Origin: Claveliimonas acetigenes
GTDB taxonomy: Bacteria; Bacillota; Clostridia; Lachnospirales; Lachnospiraceae
Assembly (NCBI RefSeq): GCF_025567385.1
Contig: NZ_JAOQJU010000012.1
Coordinates: forward strand, 33,325 to 97,324
Length of the DNA stretch: 64,000 nucleotides
Reading direction: 5' to 3'
Part shown: in pieces, positions 17,466 to 26,337 of the stretch
Position numbering within the stretch: position 1 is the stretch's first letter
Layout of the letters: each line of letters starts with the position of its first letter
Position numbers and translations under genes: made by a program
Notes under the pieces: generated by a model
Databases searched by the model: none
What the model was told of the DNA's origin: nothing
What the model saw: the letters and a program-made list of their open reading frames with translations, nothing else

Positions 17466-18302
17466 CTATCTTTGCTGGATCTCTTCTAGATACGGTATCT
17501 CAATCGGATCAATGGGATCCATCGGGTTCTCCGACTGTCCTTTAATCTTACGGCTGTGGCGCTTCAATAATTCCCCGCCCTTGTTGTAAAACCAGAAAGA
17601 GTAGGTCAATATTTTATTCATCTTTCCCATCTTGTCCTTCGCCGTCTTACCATAAATTGTACCACCCGCTTCAATTCCCGTCTTATTCCTGATTACGGAA
17701 ATAAGTTCCGTCTCACAAGTCACATATTCCGGCAGAATCGTATATCCCTTGCCAATACAATCCGGTCTGTGGGAATCACTTCCGCCAATGCCTACCTTCT
17801 GGTATTTTTTTGTAAGCTTCCGGGCTCCTTCGTTTGATTCTGCCGATTCACAGGCATTAAACGCCTCAATAAAATCAAAACGCTTAATAATCTCCGGTGA
17901 CTTAAAATATTTTTTCGTATTCGTAAAACTTAAATACTTCTCACCACATGGGTGTGCCGGTCCCAAAATTCCGCCATGACGGTGCACAAAATCAATCAAA
18001 ATCTGTACCGGAAGTCCCCGAAGCTCCAAAAGCCGCATCCGAACCCCTTCCGGCATAATACAGATAATATGCCCCGCATCTGCCGTGTCATACTCAATCC
18101 CTTTCAGGACAACAAAATCCTCATGTGCCTTACCTTTCATCGTATTTTTCCAATGACGGTAGCCGTTATACGTATCATGATCTGTAATAAGCATACCGTC
18201 AAAACCTTCTTCTTTCAGTTTTGTAATATATTCATCCAGACTTACTTTGCTGTCAATGGATCCTTCCTTTACATGACAATGCATATCCAGCTTCACAGGC
18301 AA
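17466..18302 (-). CDS. PHP-domain phosphoesterase
   Basis: 278 aa. The metal ligands follow the PHP pattern: MHCHVKEGS at the N-terminus, LITDHDTYNGY, GPAHPCGEKY, and GGSDSHRPDCIG. PHP proteins hydrolyse small phosphoesters (histidinol phosphate, AMP/oligonucleotide 3'-phosphates and others) with a trinuclear metal centre. The C-terminal ~70 residues are basic (HSRKIKGQSENPMDPIDPIE) and lack a known motif. It lies upstream of the aldehyde dehydrogenase on the same strand. The substrate cannot be assigned. Confidence 0.85.
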   Translation of the reverse strand: MPVKLDMHCHVKEGSIDSKVSLDEYITKLKEEGFDGMLITDHDTYNGYRHWKNTMKGKAHEDFVVLKGIEYDTADAGHIICIMPEGVRMRLLELRGLPVQILIDFVHRHGGILGPAHPCGEKYLSFTNTKKYFKSPEIIKRFDFIEAFNACESAESNEGARKLTKKYQKVGIGGSDSHRPDCIGKGYTILPEYVTCETELISVIRNKTGIEAGGTIYGKTAKDKMGKMNKILTYSFWFYNKGGELLKRHSRKIKGQSENPMDPIDPIEIPYLEEIQQR

Positions 18303-18372
18303 GCCTCCTCCCCGATTTTGTGTTCGTTGCTATATAAACATTATATCACAAAACGGTTAAATTACAATAACC

Positions 18373-18564
18373 TCATCTTTCCAGAACATGCTGTACATCT
18401 GTCATCTGCCGAAAGCAACTATCTATAACTGCTATACAGAGGAGGCAAAGGAGCATGCATACAATTCCCGGAATTTCCAAATCAGTAAAGCCAAATAAAA
18501 ATCCAATAATCAACAGCAATATAAAACTAACAATTATCAGTGCAATTCTTCCTATTTTATGCAT
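18373..18564 (-). CDS. Small two-helix membrane protein
   Basis: 63 aa. Two hydrophobic segments, IALIIVSFILLLIIGFLFGF and IPGIVCMLLCLLCIAVI, are joined by a short acidic turn. GGGGG lies 7 nt before the ATG. It starts 13 bp after the 33-aa ORF upstream, suggesting a small two-gene unit. No family recognised. Confidence 0.55.
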   Translation of the reverse strand: MHKIGRIALIIVSFILLLIIGFLFGFTDLEIPGIVCMLLCLLCIAVIDSCFRQMTDVQHVLER

Positions 18565-18577
18565 TTTAAAACCCCCT

Positions 18578-18679
18578 TTAATCTCTCAGATATTCCCTGT
18601 AATCTTCTTCACTGGAAAATAACATATAGCTGCCATCTACGTATCCCATATATCCTGCCTGTGTAAAATATCCCTTCAT
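18578..18679 (-). CDS. 33-aa conserved-looking small protein
   Basis: The ORF encodes MKGYFTQAGYMGYVDGSYML and continues FSSEEDYREYLRD. A good ribosome site (GGAGG, 8 nt spacing) precedes the ATG. The aromatic FT-GYMGYV-G-YMLF start and the acidic EDYREYL end resemble short hypothetical proteins I have seen repeatedly in Clostridia; this recollection is unverified. It precedes the 63-aa membrane protein gene. Function unknown. Confidence 0.6.
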   Translation of the reverse strand: MKGYFTQAGYMGYVDGSYMLFSSEEDYREYLRD

Positions 18680-18715
18680 TTATCCGTCCCTCCATTTTGA
18701 AAAAAAGTAATAAAA

Positions 18716-18758
18716 AATAGAACCCGGTTCCGGGATTCCTCCCTAACCTGGTTCTATT
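18716..18758 (-). terminator. Terminator of the DUF4203-like gene
   Basis: Stem AATAGAACC / GGTTCTATT with additional inner pairing (CCGG region), about 40 bp past the stop of the membrane protein gene. T/A-rich sequence follows on the minus strand. Confidence 0.65.
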
Positions 18759-18795
18759 ATCTTTCACTTTCTGTCCCAAAATACGGACTTATAAA

Positions 18796-19554
18796 TTATT
18801 CTTCTAAAATTTTTATATCGTCATCCGTGTCTTCATCGGAACTGTCCTCTTCCATCTCTTCATCGTCCTCTAATAAATGCCTTGCCTTCTCCACTTCTGT
18901 TTCCATAGAAGCATTTTTTTTGAATTTCTCTGAGTAAACGCGCTCTTTCTTACTGACTTCTCTGGATTTCATCATAAACTGTATCACCAATCCGAGCAGC
19001 ACAAGCACTGCACAGACTGCCATCATAATCCACGGATTATCCTCAAAAGGTGTCATCCTGACAATTGCAGCACCAGCCGTTATTCCTCCCCACACAGCGG
19101 ACAAAATAATAACCATCGGTTTCCAGAATATTGCAGTAATAATCGCAAGCACCAGTCCAATTCCCAGACAAATAAGGAGCATAACTATCGAATCGGAAAG
19201 AACAAATGTCTCTCCAATAGAAATGCTGATTACCAACGCCCAGAAAAACAAACCTATCCTATAGAAAATACCAAACAAAACAGCAAGCACTATGCTGCAG
19301 GCAAGTATCACGCCGGCGACGGCTGCTCCCGAGACTTCTGCTGCAAGCACAACCACGACACCAACAACCGCTCCAAACACAATTCCTGACACAACCGCAA
19401 ACAGCCGGTATATCTTCACTCCAAAAAAACATATGATTAACCCGATTACAGCCGTAACAGCCAGTACAATCAACAACTGTTGCTCAGAAATCTGCGGAAT
19501 CCCACCATCAGACAACTGTTTTATACTTGTCATAATTTCTTCCATATTCATCAC
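18796..19554 (-). CDS. Polytopic membrane protein, TMEM198/DUF4203-like
   Basis: 252 aa with seven hydrophobic segments between residues 28 and 195. Small-residue repeats such as GAVVGVVVVLAAEVSGAAVA fit the TM7S3/TM198 (DUF4203) family. The cytoplasmic tail is highly acidic (EDDEEMEEDSSDEDTDDD). Function unknown. It is flanked by its own terminator and a long upstream non-genic region. Confidence 0.65.
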   Translation of the reverse strand: MMNMEEIMTSIKQLSDGGIPQISEQQLLIVLAVTAVIGLIICFFGVKIYRLFAVVSGIVFGAVVGVVVVLAAEVSGAAVAGVILACSIVLAVLFGIFYRIGLFFWALVISISIGETFVLSDSIVMLLICLGIGLVLAIITAIFWKPMVIILSAVWGGITAGAAIVRMTPFEDNPWIMMAVCAVLVLLGLVIQFMMKSREVSKKERVYSEKFKKNASMETEVEKARHLLEDDEEMEEDSSDEDTDDDIKILEE

Positions 19555-19618
19555 CTTTCGTACCCTTCAAACATATTGTTAATTCATTATAGCAGAAATG
19601 TTTGATAAATGCAAAAGA

Positions 19619-19665
19619 ACAGTAAGAATGGGCATCAATTTTATTCAACTGACACCCACCCTTAC
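19619..19665 (-). terminator. Terminator-like hairpin ending the orphan transcription unit
   Basis: Arms AGTAAGGGTGGGTGTCA and TGATGCCCATTCTTACT (minus strand) pair over 17 positions if G-U pairs are allowed. GTTCTTTTG follows. Confidence 0.55.
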
Positions 19666-19985
19666 TCTGATGATTCAATCATTCTTTCTTACCTCTTTCT
19701 CCTGTTTTCCTACAGGCGGTAATTTTTCTTGTACTGATTATCCTTAATTTCATCTTCTGGCTTTACACCTTCTGTCATAACCTTCACGATACTGCATTCT
19801 CTGCTGTCTCCGTTACTCTGACTTCGGATATTTACCTTCCTCAACTTCCTTAAATCTAATCAGGATTTCTAGTTTAATTGTTTGGCGGTCTATACCTTCC
19901 TTTCTTAAACTATTTTTGATAATAAACTAATTCCAAACTTACTTTTTCTTGTTTTTTCTGTTTGTTTTCTTTTATTTATTATCTA
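19666..19985 (-). other. Orphan transcription unit with a broken short ORF (pseudogene or small RNA)
   Basis: A good promoter (19993-20021) and a strong hairpin enclose ~370 nt without an intact gene. On the minus strand one frame reads QTIKLEILIRFKEVEEG then KYPKSE-stop. A shifted frame continues SNGDSRECSIVKVMTEG then VKPEDEIKDNQYKKNYRL-stop. That looks like one short protein broken by a single frameshift near 19810. The leader (19900-19985) is very A-rich. Either a degenerate small gene or a non-coding RNA fits. No family recognised. Confidence 0.4.
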
Positions 19986-19992
19986 TGTCATT

Positions 19993-20021
19993 ATATTACC
20001 ACCGTTTTTCATATTTGTCAA
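19993..20021 (-). promoter_or_regulatory. Sigma-A promoter of the orphan unit
   Basis: Minus strand TTGACA (20016-20021), 17 nt, TAATAT (19993-19998). An overlapping TATAAT is at 20-nt spacing. Confidence 0.6.
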
Positions 20022-20083
20022 TATGTTTTTTAATTATTTTTATATTTTCTGGCAACTATTCAGCCATGCGGCAAATAACGAAA

Positions 20084-20107
20084 AAGATTGCGCTCTCGCG
20101 CAATCTT
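20084..20107 (-). terminator. Terminator of the DUF6465 gene
   Basis: Perfect 10-bp stem AAGATTGCGC / GCGCAATCTT, 4-nt loop, followed by TTTTT-type sequence on the minus strand. Confidence 0.85.
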
Positions 20108-20136
20108 CCTGCTGTTATGTCTTTCAATTATATATG

Positions 20137-20583
20137 TTATTGTTCCTGATACAGCACGACTGATCCTGCGTTTGTTCCGTTAATCACATAATAAACCGCA
20201 TTCTCTTCAGGCTTGATATAAAGATCCATCGTCTTAATGTCTCCTACTTTCTTTCCTGATTTGGTCCATGCTTTCTTCACACTTGCAACAATCTCTTTCT
20301 CTTCCGTCTGCTTGCCATAGAATTCCACAAAAGCATTCACTTTCATTTCCTTCTTTACAGCGGCTCTCTTTACCGGCTCTTTCTTGGCAACGGGTTTCTT
20401 CTCAACCGTCTTCTTCTCTTCTGCAACTTTATCTTCCGTAACCTTCTCATCCACAGCCAGAGATGACACAGCCTGTTTCACTTCTTCAGCCTTCTTTTCA
20501 GCCTCTGCTTTCACTGCTGCCGCCGTCTCCTTCACAGCTGCTTCAACCTTCTTTGTTACATTATTTACTTTTTTCGTAGCCAT
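20137..20583 (-). CDS. DUF6465 family protein with Lys/Ala-rich N-terminus
   Basis: About 148 aa from the ATG at 20583 (AGGAGG upstream decides this over the GTG/ATG further up). Residues 1-85 are a Lys/Ala/Glu/Val-rich, histone-H1-like, probably helical or disordered region (KKPVAKKEPVKRAAVKKE). Residues ~86-148 form a compact domain (KVNAFVEFYGKQ ... YYVINGTNAGSVVLYQEQ) that I associate with DUF6465, a family seen mainly in Lachnospiraceae. Function unknown; the basic tail could bind nucleic acid. Confidence 0.7.
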   Translation of the reverse strand: MATKKVNNVTKKVEAAVKETAAAVKAEAEKKAEEVKQAVSSLAVDEKVTEDKVAEEKKTVEKKPVAKKEPVKRAAVKKEMKVNAFVEFYGKQTEEKEIVASVKKAWTKSGKKVGDIKTMDLYIKPEENAVYYVINGTNAGSVVLYQEQ

Positions 20584-20683
20584 TCTAACTCCTCCTACTA
20601 CCTTCAAAACCTGTTTTTCGTAGTCGTGACTTTAACAGTGTTACTTGTTAATTATATCACAATTTTTTTAAATTGCAATCAGA

Positions 20684-21364
20684 TTATGAACCAGAGGGAA
20701 GATAGGGTCTTAAAACCCCCGCCACATTGCTGATCGGCATGGTCTGCAGCCAGACCTTACCAGGGCCGCTGATGACCGTATTAAAGAGTCCTTCTCCGCC
20801 AAATAACATATTTTTCACACCGGGAACATTTTTAATTTCCATGGTACAGGTTGTCTCCATCGCTGCAAGATGGCCGGTATCTACCACAATCTGCTGACCG
20901 GGCTGAAGCTCATACTGCACCACATGCCCATCAAACTCAGCAAATACGATTCCCTGCCCACTTATTTTCTGCATGATAAATCCCTCTCCTCCAAATAATC
21001 CGGATGAGAATTTTTTATTGAAAAATACAGATATCTGAACTCCCGCTTCTCCGGCAAGAAACGCACTCTTCTGGAAAATCATTTCCCTTCCCGGGGTGAT
21101 TTCAAACGCCTCGATGGAACCCGGAAAACTGGACGCAAATGCAATCATCCCATTCCCGCCCTGAGCAGTGTAAATATTCTGGAACATCCGCTCGCCGGCA
21201 AACATTCTTCCGAACGCCTTGCCAAGTCCGCCGTTCGTCGTTGTCTCCATCAACATATTCGGAGACATCCATGCCATACCGCCGCCTTCCGTAATCATCC
21301 TTTCGCCGCCTTCCAGGTAGCATACCACTACCGGCAAGGTCTCTCCCTGTATCTTATACCTCAT
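20684..21364 (-). CDS. AIM24/TIGR00266 family protein
   Basis: 226 aa, almost all beta strand with many Gly. Signatures include MITEGGGMAWMSPNMLMETT near the N-terminus, FASSFPGSIEAFEI, and FGGEGLFNTVISGPGKVWLQ. The family (mitochondrial AIM24 homologues) folds as a trimeric tryptophan-RNA-binding-attenuation-like beta barrel of unknown role. It is on the same strand as the PurF-like gene, 32 bp downstream. Confidence 0.85.
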   Translation of the reverse strand: MRYKIQGETLPVVVCYLEGGERMITEGGGMAWMSPNMLMETTTNGGLGKAFGRMFAGERMFQNIYTAQGGNGMIAFASSFPGSIEAFEITPGREMIFQKSAFLAGEAGVQISVFFNKKFSSGLFGGEGFIMQKISGQGIVFAEFDGHVVQYELQPGQQIVVDTGHLAAMETTCTMEIKNVPGVKNMLFGGEGLFNTVISGPGKVWLQTMPISNVAGVLRPYLPSGS

Positions 21365-21396
21365 ACGACACCTCTTTCTCTCTCATTTTCCTTATT

Positions 21397-22809
21397 TTAC
21401 TCTTTTCCGTCAAAGCAATACGTACACACTTTACATGGCTCAATGCCAATTGACGCCAGCAGGTCATCCAAACGGTGGTACCTGAGTGTCGTAAAATTCT
21501 GCTGCCTGCGTATTGCCTCAATCATCTCTGCATAACGACAACTGCACGGATTTGCATAATCATCCAGCACCTCCTGTGGACACTCATCTCCTTCACGCTC
21601 CTTAATAATCCTCCTGGTAATCAGATCAAGCTCTGATTTAGAACGTGAAAAATTCAAATATTTACATCCATATAAAATTGGAGGGCATGCCGGGCGGACA
21701 TGTACTTCTTTGGCACCGCTCTGATATAGAAATTCTGTCGTCTCCCGGAGCTGCGTCCCACGGACAATCGAATCATCTATCAACAGAAGCTTCTTATCCT
21801 CAATCAATGCATGTACCGGAATCAGTTTCATTCTGGCAATCAGATTCCTCTGGCTTTGGTTTGTCGGCATGAAAGACCTGGGCCAGGTAGGCGTATATTT
21901 AATAAACGGTCTTGCATATGGGATTCCCGATTCATTTGCATAACCAATCGCATGAGCAATGCCAGAATCCGGCACACCGGCAACTACATCCGGATGAACG
22001 CTGTCCCCGTCTCTTTTCGCCAGCATACTTCCGCACCGATAACGCATCTCTTCCACATTGACTCCCTCATAGGAAGAAGTCGGATAACCATAATATACCC
22101 ACAGGAAGGAACAGATTTTCATCTCTTCCCGGGGAGCACTCACCGTCTCTACCCCTTCCGGCGTAATGAATACAACCTCTCCCGCTCCCAGCTCCTTATA
22201 ATCCGTGTAGCCAAGATTAATATAGGCAAAACTCTCAAAAGATGCACAGAAAGCGTCCTTTTTCCTTCCTATTACCAGCGGAGTCCTTCCATAACGGTCT
22301 CTTGCGGCATACAGTCCTTCTGCAGTCATAAGAAGCATCGTCATAGAGCCATCTATAATATCCTGTACATACCGGATTCCTTCCACAATGCTGTCTTTCT
22401 TGCAAATCAAAGAAGCCACAAGCTCCGTCGCATTAATCTGTCCGCTGCTCATTTCCTGAAAATGCGCATTTCCATTATTATATACGATGTCCAGAAGTTC
22501 TTTCATGTTATTAATCTTTCCGACTGTTGTAATCGCAAAGCTGCCCAGATGAGACTGAATCAGCAATGGCTGCGGCTCATAATCCGAAATACAGCCAATT
22601 CCCAGATTCCCCTTCATCTCTTCTACGTCCCGTTCAAACTTGGTCCGGAAGGGGGAGTTCTGTATGTTATGGATTGCTCTGTTAAATCCATCCTCTCCAT
22701 GTGTCGCCATCCCACCTCTTCTGGTTCCAAGATGAGAATGATAATCTACTCCATAAAACAATTCTAACGTACAGTCCGTCTTTGATGCAACGCCAAAAAA
22801 GCCACCCAT
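21397..22809 (-). CDS. PurF-like amidophosphoribosyltransferase homologue lacking the N-terminal nucleophile Cys
   Basis: 470 aa. It has an Ntn-hydrolase-like N-terminal half (HSHLGTRRGGMATHG, then GSMTMLLMTAEGLYAARDRY) and a C-terminal PRTase domain with the PRPP loop LLLIDDSIVRGTQ (341-353). Genuine PurF begins MCGI/F after processing, with Cys1 as glutaminase nucleophile. Here the equivalent is MGGFFG, so glutamine hydrolysis is not expected. Cysteines near the C-terminus (PCSCRY, CKVCTYC) could bind a metal or Fe-S cluster. It may use ammonia or have a different or regulatory role. No other pur gene is adjacent. Confidence 0.8.
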   Translation of the reverse strand: MGGFFGVASKTDCTLELFYGVDYHSHLGTRRGGMATHGEDGFNRAIHNIQNSPFRTKFERDVEEMKGNLGIGCISDYEPQPLLIQSHLGSFAITTVGKINNMKELLDIVYNNGNAHFQEMSSGQINATELVASLICKKDSIVEGIRYVQDIIDGSMTMLLMTAEGLYAARDRYGRTPLVIGRKKDAFCASFESFAYINLGYTDYKELGAGEVVFITPEGVETVSAPREEMKICSFLWVYYGYPTSSYEGVNVEEMRYRCGSMLAKRDGDSVHPDVVAGVPDSGIAHAIGYANESGIPYARPFIKYTPTWPRSFMPTNQSQRNLIARMKLIPVHALIEDKKLLLIDDSIVRGTQLRETTEFLYQSGAKEVHVRPACPPILYGCKYLNFSRSKSELDLITRRIIKEREGDECPQEVLDDYANPCSCRYAEMIEAIRRQQNFTTLRYHRLDDLLASIGIEPCKVCTYCFDGKE

Positions 22810-22831
22810 TTTTTAATCTCCTTTTTCTATT

Positions 22832-23455
22832 CTATCTCTTACTACGGTAAATTGCTTCCAACGTATCCACAACTCCGTTTACCCCAAGAAGACTTGCATT
22901 AAAAAGCATCTGGTGAGCCTCAATACTGCCCCAGGCACGTCCCGTATGTGCTTCATAATACAGCTTTCTCTCCTTGTCCGTCTTTTTTATCTTATCCCAT
23001 GCCTGTTTCTCCGTCAACTTATAAATTCTCATAATCCGCCGGATCCGGTCTTCTTTGTACGCATAGATAAACGCATTGATACAATTGCTGTAATCGCCAA
23101 CAATATAGTCCGCACATCTTCCCACAATGACGCAGGAGCTTCTCTGTGCAAGCTTCTCAATAATTGCAGTCTGGCAGCGGAACACTTGGTCGCTTAAGGG
23201 TTCACCCATTTCCTGGCCGCTCATAAATGCAGTATAATCACCAAGATTTACCACATAAGCCGACAAAAATCTTCCCAGTATCGTCTCGTCAACATTCTGC
23301 GCTGTCTCCGCACTGATTCCAAGCTCATTTGCCGCCATTCGAATCAAATTATAATCATAAAGAGGAATATCCAGCCGTTCTGCCAGCCGATTCCCTATCT
23401 CATGTCCGCCGCTTCCAAATTGTCTTCCAATCGTAATAATCGTATTCTTCGTCAT
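22832..23455 (-). CDS. Cytidylate kinase-like family protein
   Basis: About 207 aa. The N-terminal IITIGRQFGSGGHEIGNRLA is the variant P-loop of the cytidylate-kinase-like group (PF13189). Further motifs are DYNLIRMAANELGIS and CVIVGRCADYIVGDY. The ATG at 23455 is favoured by GGAGGAG at 9-10 nt; the GTG at 23464 would sit almost on the ribosome site. Substrate unproven; the group is common in Clostridia alongside true Cmk. Confidence 0.8.
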   Translation of the reverse strand: MTKNTIITIGRQFGSGGHEIGNRLAERLDIPLYDYNLIRMAANELGISAETAQNVDETILGRFLSAYVVNLGDYTAFMSGQEMGEPLSDQVFRCQTAIIEKLAQRSSCVIVGRCADYIVGDYSNCINAFIYAYKEDRIRRIMRIYKLTEKQAWDKIKKTDKERKLYYEAHTGRAWGSIEAHQMLFNASLLGVNGVVDTLEAIYRSKR

Positions 23456-23535
23456 ACAAATCACTCTCCTCCGCGAAAAAATTTTTGCTATTAACTATCT
23501 ATATTATACCTTCCTTTCTCCATATAAGCAAACAT

Positions 23536-26337
23536 TTATGAAATCCGCCATTGTGCCTTGCTTCCTTTCTTAGTCTTCGTTACGACAAGCTGCCTGTCAA
23601 TGCTTTCCGCAAGTTCCGCCACATGAGATATGATGCCAATCATCCTCCCGTTTCCCGCCAACTGTGCAAGTACACGAATTGCCTGTTCTCTTGCATATTC
23701 ATCCAAAGAACCGAATCCTTCGTCCACAAACATGGTGTTCAACCGGATTCCGCCTGACATACTCTGGATTACATCTGCAAGTCCCAGTGCCATAGCAAGC
23801 GCCGCCATGAAAGACTCGCCGCCCGAAAGCGTCTTTACATCTCTCACCGTTCCGGTTACCATACTGTATACATCCAAATCAAGACCTGCATTTCCTCTCC
23901 CGCCCAGCGCATCCAGTGCACGGCAGCGGAGCTGGAACTGATTTCCCGTCATTTCAGCCAATCGCCGGTTCGCGTGCTGGATTACCTGACGGAAATACTG
24001 CCGTTGGACATAAGATTCAAAATCTATCTTGGCGCTTCCCGCCAGATTTCCATTAGCAGTCTGATTTAGATTCTGCAAAAGAGCATATTGTTCCTGCAGC
24101 GTCTCTGTCTCTCTGTAAATCTGCTCCAGCCGTTCCCGTACATTCCGATTGTTTTCTCTCTGCCTGTACAATTGCTTCTGCTGAAGCTCTATCTCTTCCT
24201 TTTGATGCCAAAGCAGACGTTTTTCTGCCTCCATCTCTTCTGTAGCGGTCGGCTCTCTTCCCTCTGCTTCTTTTTCAAGGGTCTGCCATCTTGCCGTCTC
24301 ACGGATTTTCTGCTCTTTGAACCTCTCGCACCACTGCTTTAATTCTTCTTGTTCCTCTTCCTTTAAAAGCCCTGCATGATATGTTTTTTCAGAAAGAAAG
24401 CCCGCTTCTTTCCATCCTTCTTCATATTCTTTTTGTGCCTTCTCAGCATAAATTTCTATCTCGTCTTTCTGCTTCTTTTTCGCTCTCTGTTCTCCTTTTC
24501 TTACATGAATACCTGCCTGCAGGGCAGCCAGACTTTCTTCCACTTCACGCCGGACCTCTTCCCAATCGGTTTGTCCGGCACACGCCCGGAATTCCTCCCA
24601 GCGCCGCACTTCTTCCTCAATCTCTTGCATCTGCCTGGAATACTCGCTACCTGCATTCTCCAGAACAGCTACTCTTCCTTTCAGATTCTCTAAGAGAGAT
24701 TCTTCCGATAAATCAAAAGCTTCTCCCAAAATCCGCTTTCCTTCATCCTGCAGCCGTTCTTCCTGCACTTTACATTCCTGCCGCTTTAAAACAAAAGCAT
24801 TCTGAAGCGTATCTTTTTCCTTCTCTCTTTTATCTCGTTCCTTCCTGGCTGCCCGCACATCCTGCTGAGACGGTGCATCGCCGGAAACCTGCGCCGGGGC
24901 AGGATGCCGCAGAGAACCGCATACCGGACAGGGCCGCGCTTCTTCCAATTCCAATGCCAGAATTCCCGCCTGTTCTTTCAAAAAAGCATCATTAAGCCGA
25001 AAGTATTCCGCATCCGCCTCCCGGTACTGCCTGTCTGACTCCAGAAGCTCTGTATACGCCTGTTTTTGCTGCTTTTCTTTTCTGACATACTCCATCAAAT
25101 TCTCTTTCAGGCTTCTCAACCCGGCAAGATTCTCCTTCACCTTGTCGTTCTCTTTTTGATACTCCACTGCCAGACATATCTTCGCCAAAAGCTTTTCTTT
25201 TTCTTCCTTCTCCTTCTCTTTCTGTACAAGCCATTTCTGAAGTTCCTCTAATTCTCGTTGAAGCGCGCGCCTGCTTTGCGCCACCTCCAAAGCCGCCTGC
25301 TCTTTACGCCGTACCTTCTCGGCACGTTCTCCAAGACTCAGCCGTTTTTCTTTCTCTTCGCACAGTCTCTGCTGCTCTGCTAATTCCTCTATCCGCTTCC
25401 TTGCATCCGCAAGTTTCTCGAATAAAAGATTATTCTCTCTTGCAAGCGCCAGTTTCCGATTTATCCGGTCAGACTTTTCCTGAATCAGTCCGGCTGTTTT
25501 TATACAAGCGCTTTCCCCCGCCCGAATTTCCTGCTCCATTTCTTCTATGATTTCCAGAATTTCCTCTGTGCCGGACGCTTCTTCTATCCGCTTTTCGTAT
25601 TCCGGATCCACTGCCTGAGCCGGATTTTCTTCCTCTTCCGAGTTTACCGCAGAACCGGCAAATCCCACGGTCTTTGGATATAACAGATGACTAAGTTCCC
25701 TTTCTTTCGCTTTCTGCCCGTCCGCCAACTCTCCATACATGCTTTTCGCTCTCTCCTTAAGCTGTCTTTGCATTCTGGAAAATACCTGCGTATCAAATAA
25801 TCTGGAAAAAATTTCTTTACGTTCATCAGATTTTGCAAGCAAAAGCCGCAGGAATTCTCCCTGGGCAATCATTGCGGTCTGCGTAAACTGCGAAGCGTCC
25901 AATCCTATGATTTCCACAATCTTCCGGTTCGTCTCCTGTTTCTTTCCCATAAATTCCGTACCATCCGGCAGATAGAGCGCAACCCTGGATTTTTCAACCA
26001 CTTTTTTAACACTGCCATCTCTGCCTCTGCGCTTACTTTCTCTTTCATATTCCGGGCTTCGGACAATCCGGTAAATACGATCCTTATATTCAAATTCCAG
26101 TTCTACATATGTTTCTGTATGCAAATCGGCATATTGGCTGCGCATCATATTTCCATCCCGCCTGCCTCCACTGGTCTGATCATAAAGCGCATACATAATA
26201 GCATCAAATATGGTAGTCTTACCAGAGCCCGTATCTCCGGTTATCAGGAAAACACCCTTCCCTGCTTTCTCAAAATCTATCCGCTCTCTACCGGCATAAG
26301 AACCAAATGCAGACATAGTCAGGGTTATCGGTCTCAT
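23536..26337 (-). CDS. sbcC: Exonuclease subunit SbcC (SMC-like ATPase)
   Basis: 933 aa. The N-terminal Walker A is ITGDTGSGKTTIFDAIMYA. A long antiparallel coiled coil follows, with a zinc hook ARPCPVCGSLRHP near residue 475. The C-terminal ABC signature TLSGGESFMAALAMALGLAD and Walker B NTMFVDEGFGSLDE complete the head. With SbcD it cleaves hairpins and protein-blocked DNA ends. The start overlaps the sbcD stop by 4 nt (ATGA). Confidence 0.95.
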   Translation of the reverse strand: MRPITLTMSAFGSYAGRERIDFEKAGKGVFLITGDTGSGKTTIFDAIMYALYDQTSGGRRDGNMMRSQYADLHTETYVELEFEYKDRIYRIVRSPEYERESKRRGRDGSVKKVVEKSRVALYLPDGTEFMGKKQETNRKIVEIIGLDASQFTQTAMIAQGEFLRLLLAKSDERKEIFSRLFDTQVFSRMQRQLKERAKSMYGELADGQKAKERELSHLLYPKTVGFAGSAVNSEEEENPAQAVDPEYEKRIEEASGTEEILEIIEEMEQEIRAGESACIKTAGLIQEKSDRINRKLALARENNLLFEKLADARKRIEELAEQQRLCEEKEKRLSLGERAEKVRRKEQAALEVAQSRRALQRELEELQKWLVQKEKEKEEKEKLLAKICLAVEYQKENDKVKENLAGLRSLKENLMEYVRKEKQQKQAYTELLESDRQYREADAEYFRLNDAFLKEQAGILALELEEARPCPVCGSLRHPAPAQVSGDAPSQQDVRAARKERDKREKEKDTLQNAFVLKRQECKVQEERLQDEGKRILGEAFDLSEESLLENLKGRVAVLENAGSEYSRQMQEIEEEVRRWEEFRACAGQTDWEEVRREVEESLAALQAGIHVRKGEQRAKKKQKDEIEIYAEKAQKEYEEGWKEAGFLSEKTYHAGLLKEEEQEELKQWCERFKEQKIRETARWQTLEKEAEGREPTATEEMEAEKRLLWHQKEEIELQQKQLYRQRENNRNVRERLEQIYRETETLQEQYALLQNLNQTANGNLAGSAKIDFESYVQRQYFRQVIQHANRRLAEMTGNQFQLRCRALDALGGRGNAGLDLDVYSMVTGTVRDVKTLSGGESFMAALAMALGLADVIQSMSGGIRLNTMFVDEGFGSLDEYAREQAIRVLAQLAGNGRMIGIISHVAELAESIDRQLVVTKTKKGSKAQWRIS

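Noticed and set aside
24381..24995. Plus-strand ORF of 204 aa opposite sbcC
   Set aside because: Antisense to the coiled-coil region of SbcC; Leu/Ser/Phe-rich shadow composition.
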